A stretch of 64,000 nucleotides of DNA from Alphaproteobacteria bacterium (GTDB lineage Bacteria; Pseudomonadota; Alphaproteobacteria; Rhizobiales; Xanthobacteraceae): assembly GCA_005884685.1 (NCBI GenBank), contig VBAH01000049.1, positions 62,001 through 126,000 on the forward strand, in the 5' to 3' direction. The translations under genes were made by a program, and so were the position numbers. This document shows positions 60,000 through 64,000 of the stretch, piece after piece (position 1 is the first letter of the stretch; each line of letters starts with the position of its first letter). A model generated the notes under the pieces. It was not told the origin of the DNA and ran no database searches. It worked only from the letters and a program-made list of their open reading frames with translations.

Positions 60000-60905
60000 A
60001 TGAGCATGCGCTTTGACATCACCGATCTCAGCCTGTTTCGCCATGTGGTGGAGGCGGGCAGCATTACGCATGGCGCCGAGCGCGCGCATCTCGCGCTCGC
60101 CGCAGCGAGCACGCGAATTCGCCAGATGGAGGAGGCGCTCGGCGCGGCGCTCCTGGTGCGCGGACGGGGCGGCGTGACGCCGACGCAGGCCGGGCGCACG
60201 CTGCTGCAGCACGCGCGCACGATTCTCGCGCAAGCCGAGCGCTTGCGCGAGGACCTCGGCGCCTATGCGGGCGGACAAGCCGGCCAGGTGCGGGTGCTGT
60301 CGAATACCAATGCGCTCACGGAGTTTCTGCCTGAGACGCTGAGCTCGTTCCTCGCCGCGCATCCGAATGTCAGCGTCGATCTCGAGGAACGGCTTTCCGA
60401 CGAAATCGTCGGGCTGATCGCCGAAGGCGTCGCCGACATCGGGGTCGTTGCCGGCACGGTCGATCCCGGGCGGCTCACGACGTATCCGTTCCGCACCGAC
60501 CGTTTCGTGCTCGTCGTCGCGCGCGATCATCCGCTCGCGCGCCGCGCCAAGGTGAGCTTCGCCGAGACGCTCGACTACGATTACGTCGGGCTCGATCGGG
60601 CGAGTGCGCTGCAACGCTTCCTCGCCGACAAGGCGAACCGCGTCGGCCGCCCGTTGCGGCTGCGCGTGCAGCTGCGCAGCTTCGATGCGGTGTGCCGGCT
60701 GGTCGAGCGCAATGTCGGCGTCGGCATCGTGCCGGAGACGACGGTGCGCTGGGCCGCCAAGGCGATGGAGATCAGGGCGGTACCGCTCACCGATTCGTGG
60801 GCGCTGCGCGATTTGTCGATCTGCGTGCGCGACTACAAGGCGCTGCCGCCGTACGCGCGCCAGCTCGTCGACCACATGCGCGAGGCCCGACGGGAGATTA
60901 CGTGA
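60000..60905 (+). CDS. LysR-family transcription regulator
   Basis: About 301 residues. The N-terminal winged helix-turn-helix (DLSLFRHVVEAGSITHGAER with ASTRIRQMEEALGAALLVRG) is followed by a LysR substrate-binding domain (VRVLSNTNALTEFLPETLSS, EGVADIGVVAGTVDPGRL). It is divergent from the sdh operon and convergent with a mesaconyl-CoA-hydratase-like gene, one base away from it. Target and inducer are unknown; regulation of the sdh operon is possible from position (inference). GTG and two ATG starts lie within 18 bases; the first ATG is used. Confidence 0.88.
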   Translation: MSMRFDITDLSLFRHVVEAGSITHGAERAHLALAAASTRIRQMEEALGAALLVRGRGGVTPTQAGRTLLQHARTILAQAERLREDLGAYAGGQAGQVRVLSNTNALTEFLPETLSSFLAAHPNVSVDLEERLSDEIVGLIAEGVADIGVVAGTVDPGRLTTYPFRTDRFVLVVARDHPLARRAKVSFAETLDYDYVGLDRASALQRFLADKANRVGRPLRLRVQLRSFDAVCRLVERNVGVGIVPETTVRWAAKAMEIRAVPLTDSWALRDLSICVRDYKALPPYARQLVDHMREARREIT

Positions 60906-60906
60906 A

Positions 60907-61956
60907 TCACCGCGGCATCAGCACCCAGTAATCCAGGTCGAGGATCACGGCCGGGTGGTCGCCGCCCTCCTGCTTGAGCGGAAAGTCCGCGCACGGCTGA
61001 TCTTTCGTCGCGACGGTGCGCAGGCGCAGCGCGCCGACATCGGAACGTCCCGGCAGATCGGCCTTCGCCAGCACCTCCGACCACGCGAACACCGTGCAGC
61101 CGGCGAACAGCGGCGCAACGTGGCGTCCGCCGTTGATCGCCGTGACATGGAACGCATTGGCGAGCCCGTTGAACGACAGCGCGCGCGCGAGCGAAATGAC
61201 GTGCCCGCCATAGATCAGGCGGCGGCCGAAACGGTCCTTGCTCATCGCGAACTGGTTGAAGTGCACGCGCGCGGTGTTCTGGTAAAGCCGCGTCGCCAGC
61301 TGGTGCTCGGCTTCCTCGACGGTCACGCCGTCCATGTGGTCGATCTTTTCGCCGGCCTGGTAGTCGCCGAAGCGGTGCGGCGAGCCGGCGAGCGCGAAGT
61401 CGTAATGGCGCACGACCACCATCGGGCAGGCTTCGCCCAAGCTTGCCGGCTCGACCGCCTTGGGCAATTCCGGCACGAGATCGCCCGGCGCGGCCGCGGC
61501 CTCGTCGCGCTTGCGCACCATCACCCAGCGCACGTAGTCGAGCACCTTGGTGCCGTCCTGCTTGAAGCCGGACGTGCGCACGTAGACGACGCCGGTCTTG
61601 CGGCTGGAGTTCTCCCTCAAGCCGACGACTTCCGAGACGGCCGTGAGCGTGTCGCCCGGATAGACCGCGCGCAGGAAGCGGCAGTCCGCATAGCCGAGGT
61701 TCGCCACCGCATTGAGCGAGATGTCCGGCACCGTCTTGCCGAACACGATGTGGAAGACGAGCAGGTCGTCGACCGGCGAGCCCGGATAGCCGATCGCGTA
61801 GGCGAACGGGTCGGACGATTGCGGCGCAAAACGCGCCCCGAACAGCGCGTTGTAGAGTGCGACATCGCCGGGCGTCACGGTGCGCGGGGTCGCGTGCCGA
61901 ATCACCTGGCCGAGCCGGAAGTCCTCGAAAAAATTGCCGGGCGTGGTTTTGGTCAT
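60907..61956 (-). CDS. mch: MaoC-like double-hotdog hydratase, probable mesaconyl-CoA hydratase
   Basis: 349 residues with two MaoC-like hotdog domains: FFEDFRLGQVIRHATPRTVT with DVALYNALFGARF, and QNTARVHFNQFAMSKDRFG with RLIYGGHVISLARALSFNGL. It is the size and pattern of mesaconyl-C1-CoA hydratase (beta-methylmalyl-CoA dehydratase) of the ethylmalonyl-CoA pathway, which forms the substrate of a beta-methylmalyl-CoA lyase. The lyase-like gene near the left end of the window is 60 kb away. The second ATG (MTKTTPGN) has a clear GAAGGGG at a good distance and is preferred. Confidence 0.75.
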   Translation of the reverse strand: MTKTTPGNFFEDFRLGQVIRHATPRTVTPGDVALYNALFGARFAPQSSDPFAYAIGYPGSPVDDLLVFHIVFGKTVPDISLNAVANLGYADCRFLRAVYPGDTLTAVSEVVGLRENSSRKTGVVYVRTSGFKQDGTKVLDYVRWVMVRKRDEAAAAPGDLVPELPKAVEPASLGEACPMVVVRHYDFALAGSPHRFGDYQAGEKIDHMDGVTVEEAEHQLATRLYQNTARVHFNQFAMSKDRFGRRLIYGGHVISLARALSFNGLANAFHVTAINGGRHVAPLFAGCTVFAWSEVLAKADLPGRSDVGALRLRTVATKDQPCADFPLKQEGGDHPAVILDLDYWVLMPR

Positions 61957-61969
61957 TGCCATCCCCTTC

Positions 61970-62092
61970 GTCATGGCCGGGCACCCGGGTCCGGCTCCGC
62001 CGGCCCGAGTGTAAACTTGCCCCCGGCCATCCACGTCTTTATGCACCCTCAAGAAACAAGACGTGGATGCCCGGCACAAGGCCGGGCATGAC
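61970..62092. repeat. Two-hairpin repeat (class C) before leuB
   Basis: GTCATGGCCGGGCACCCGGG, a middle with a CCGGCTCCGCCGG stem, and GATGCCCGGCACAAGGCCGG plus GCATGAC. It lies between divergent mch and leuB. Confidence 0.8.
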
Positions 62093-62105
62093 GAAGTGAG
62101 GACCC

Positions 62106-63218
62106 ATGCCCACCTACAATCTCCTGCTTCTCCCCGGCGACGGCATCGGGCCGGAAGTCATGGCCGAGGTGAGGAAGCTGATCGCCTGGATGAACAGCCA
62201 TGGCATGGGCACGTTCGCAACTGAGGAGGGCCTCTGCGGTGGCTGCGCCTACGACGCGCATGGCGTTGCCGTCACCGACGAGGTGGTCGAGAAGGCAAAG
62301 GCCGCGGACGCGGTGATCTTCGGTTCGGTCGGCGGGCCGAAGTGGGACAAGGTGCCCTACGAGCATCGCCCCGAAGCCGGGCTGTTGCGCCTGCGCAAGG
62401 ACCTGCAGCTCTACGCCAACCTGCGTCCGGCCGTGACCTATCCGGCGCTCGCCGACGCCTCCTCGCTCAAGCGCGAACTGGTCGAGGGGCTCGACATCAT
62501 GATCCTGCGCGAACTGACCGGCGGCGTGTACTTCGGCGAGCCCAAGACCATCACCGATCTCGGCAACGGGCAGAAGCGCGCCGTCGACACGCAGGTCTAC
62601 GACACCTACGAGATCGAGCGTATCGCGCGCGTCGCCTTCGAGCTTGCGCGCAAGCGGCGCAACAAGGTCACCTCGATGGAAAAGCGCAACGTGATGAAGA
62701 CCGGCGTGTTGTGGAACGAGGTGGTGGGACAGGTGCACGCCCGCGAGTTCAAGGACGTGCAGCTCGAGCATGTGCTGGCCGACGCCGGCGCCATGCAGCT
62801 CGTGCGCAATCCCAAGCAGTTCGACGTGATCGTCACCGACAACCTGTTCGGCGACATGCTCTCCGACGTCGCCGCGATGCTGACCGGTTCGCTCGGCATG
62901 CTGGCATCGGCCTCGCTCGGCGAGGTCGATCCGAAGACGAAGAAGCGCCGCGCGCTGTACGAGCCGGTGCACGGCTCGGCGCCGGACATCGCCGGCAAGG
63001 GCATCGCGAACCCGATCGCCATGATCGCGTCGTTCGCGATGGCGCTGCGCTATTCGTTCGGGATGATCAGAGAAACCGACCTGATCGAGGCTGCGATCGC
63101 GGCCGCGCTCGCGCAAGGCTTGCGTACGGCCGACATCGCCTCGGCGGGAATGCAGACGATCGGCACCGCCGCGATGGGCGATGCGATCATCGGCGAGATG
63201 GAGAAGCTGGCTGCCTAG
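62106..63218 (+). CDS. leuB: 3-isopropylmalate dehydrogenase
   Basis: A 370-residue NAD enzyme of leucine synthesis. [13 protein letters not shown] at the N-terminus, the substrate loop [14 protein letters not shown], the metal-binding [20 protein letters not shown] and the NAD loop [18 protein letters not shown] are intact. leuC and leuD are not in this window. GTGAGG precedes the ATG. Confidence 0.96.
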   Translation: MPTYNLLLLPGDGIGPEVMAEVRKLIAWMNSHGMGTFATEEGLCGGCAYDAHGVAVTDEVVEKAKAADAVIFGSVGGPKWDKVPYEHRPEAGLLRLRKDLQLYANLRPAVTYPALADASSLKRELVEGLDIMILRELTGGVYFGEPKTITDLGNGQKRAVDTQVYDTYEIERIARVAFELARKRRNKVTSMEKRNVMKTGVLWNEVVGQVHAREFKDVQLEHVLADAGAMQLVRNPKQFDVIVTDNLFGDMLSDVAAMLTGSLGMLASASLGEVDPKTKKRRALYEPVHGSAPDIAGKGIANPIAMIASFAMALRYSFGMIRETDLIEAAIAAALAQGLRTADIASAGMQTIGTAAMGDAIIGEMEKLAA

Positions 63219-63265
63219 AGCGCGCGGCTGTCCGGCAAAGGGCGGCGCTGGCGCGCACCGATCGC

Positions 63266-63619
63266 TCAGTAAAAGTAATATGTGTACGGATTGTAGCCCG
63301 GCAGCTCGAACGGCATCGGCAGCGGATAACGATGAATGCCGTTCGGATCCCATGAACTGGTGGGGGCAAGCCAGCTGTAGGTCGGCGCGTTGGCGTAATC
63401 CATGAACTTGCGATCGCCCGGCAGCACCTCGGTGCCGCCGTCCAGGTAGCTGCGCGGCTTGACCGTAATGCGGGTGCGCGCGCGGCCGGTTTCGTCGATG
63501 ATCGTGATGCGCTCGGTCTGGTCGCCGCGATAGACGCGCCGCTGCGCGTCGGCCGGGGTTGCGAGCGTGCCGAGCGTGATGGCCGCAACCGAGAATGCGA
63601 GCAGGGGGACAAAACGCAT
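63266..63619 (-). CDS. Small exported protein, unknown function
   Basis: 117 residues with a signal peptide (FVPLLAFSVAAITLGTLATPADA). The mature part is a short beta-rich region (ERITIIDETGRARTRITVKPRSYLDGG) and a Tyr/Pro-rich C-terminus ending in GYNPYTYYFY. AGAGG lies six to seven bases before the ATG. No family recognised; the final aromatic residues again recall the small exported proteins elsewhere in the window. Confidence 0.7.
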   Translation of the reverse strand: MRFVPLLAFSVAAITLGTLATPADAQRRVYRGDQTERITIIDETGRARTRITVKPRSYLDGGTEVLPGDRKFMDYANAPTYSWLAPTSSWDPNGIHRYPLPMPFELPGYNPYTYYFY

Positions 63620-63828
63620 GGGTGACCTCTTCGGCGACTCAATCACGTCAGCTTGCCGGTTGTTCCTTAAATAGTTCCGCACAATAGCGGGTCAATTGCG
63701 GCGCGGCCGTCACTCTTTTGCAACAGGAGGGGCCGAATTTGCCATTCGTGGCAAGCGCTTGCGCGAAAACAGCCCGGCGCGCCGCATATACGTTCCGCCA
63801 AGCCCGCTGGGTGAAGGTGCAATGCGGG

Positions 63829-64000
63829 CTACGCGGATGTGACGGCCTCTGCGCCTTCCGCCGTACCCCTGGGCAGCTCGGAGCGCTGCTCGCAGGGCTT
63901 TTCGGCCCGCGTCAGGTTGAACGCCGTGTTGATCAGCGCGATGTGCGAAAATGCCTGCGGAAAATTTCCCAGCGGGCGGCGCGCGCGCGGGTCATATTCC
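63829..64000 (-). CDS. Glycoside hydrolase family 15 protein, C-terminal end (partial)
   Basis: The right edge holds the last ~56 residues of a minus-strand gene. EYDPRARRPLGNFPQAFSHI then ALINTAFNLTR is the conserved C-terminus of GH15 glucoamylase/trehalase-type enzymes. The remainder is a short hydrophilic tail ending in TAEGAEAVTSA. The stop codon TAG lies in GTAGCCCG, the outer end of a class E repeat. The reaction would be hydrolysis of an alpha-glucoside such as trehalose or a maltooligosaccharide; which one is not readable. Confidence 0.8.
   Translation of the reverse strand, partial: EYDPRARRPLGNFPQAFSHIALINTAFNLTRAEKPCEQRSELPRGTAEGAEAVTSA

Overview
The window reads as chromosomal DNA of a high-GC alphaproteobacterium of the order Hyphomicrobiales (Rhizobiales), probably near the Bradyrhizobiaceae/Xanthobacteraceae. 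The basis is gene order and protein character: atpHAGDC; proA-nadD-rsfS/rlmH/envC-ctpA/divergent deacetylase/paired nudix genes; sdhCDAB, zapE and mdh-sucCDAB-lpd; and xerC beside priA. The assignment rests on reading, not on a phylogeny.

Layout. 0-9.6 kb is mixed metabolism: an MFS exporter, a CoA-ester lyase, an FAD oxidoreductase / PLP dehydratase / beta-carbonic anhydrase operon, asd, and a Tat-exported sulfite dehydrogenase with its cytochrome c (sorAB-like). 9.7-15.4 kb is the accessory stretch: a hairpin element bracketed by a 15-bp direct repeat, about 450 bases of hairpin-rich DNA with no gene, a duplicated ~140-base segment, small exported proteins, a toxin-antitoxin pair with a frameshifted toxin, and a Tat-exported coiled-coil protein of unknown role. 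15.7-21 kb is the F1 ATP synthase operon. 21-34.4 kb is a conserved RNA-turnover / cell-envelope / ribosome / proline block on the minus strand, interrupted by plus-strand cargo (a TPR-methyltransferase and an arsR-arsC-aquaporin cassette). 34.4-41 kb has small proteins, an EamA transporter, priA with an in-frame TGA, and xerC. 41-60 kb is a TCA-cycle region on the minus strand (lpd, sucB, sucA, sucD, sucC, mdh, zapE, sdhB, sdhA, sdhD, sdhC) with plus-strand insertions. 60-64 kb has a LysR regulator, a mesaconyl-CoA-hydratase-like enzyme, leuB, a small exported protein and the end of a GH15 hydrolase.

How the genes work together. Most of the window is central energy metabolism: 2-oxoglutarate to oxaloacetate (SucAB-Lpd, SucCD, SdhABCD, Mdh) plus ATP synthase. 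Two TCA operons each carry an unrecognised gene wedged between paired subunit genes and joined to the upstream gene by a TGATG overlap. About twenty gaps hold two-hairpin palindromic repeats of at least five sequence classes, some inside operons and two reaching into coding sequence (the sorB-like signal peptide and the xerC start).

Most worth a second look: the TGA in priA exactly at a zinc-ribbon cysteine, the orphan genes in sucCD and sdhAB, the hairpin-rich segment at 9.9-10.4 kb, the paired small exported proteins sharing a C-terminal signature and upstream motifs, and the Tat-exported coiled-coil protein. No tRNA, rRNA, CRISPR array or complete insertion sequence was seen.
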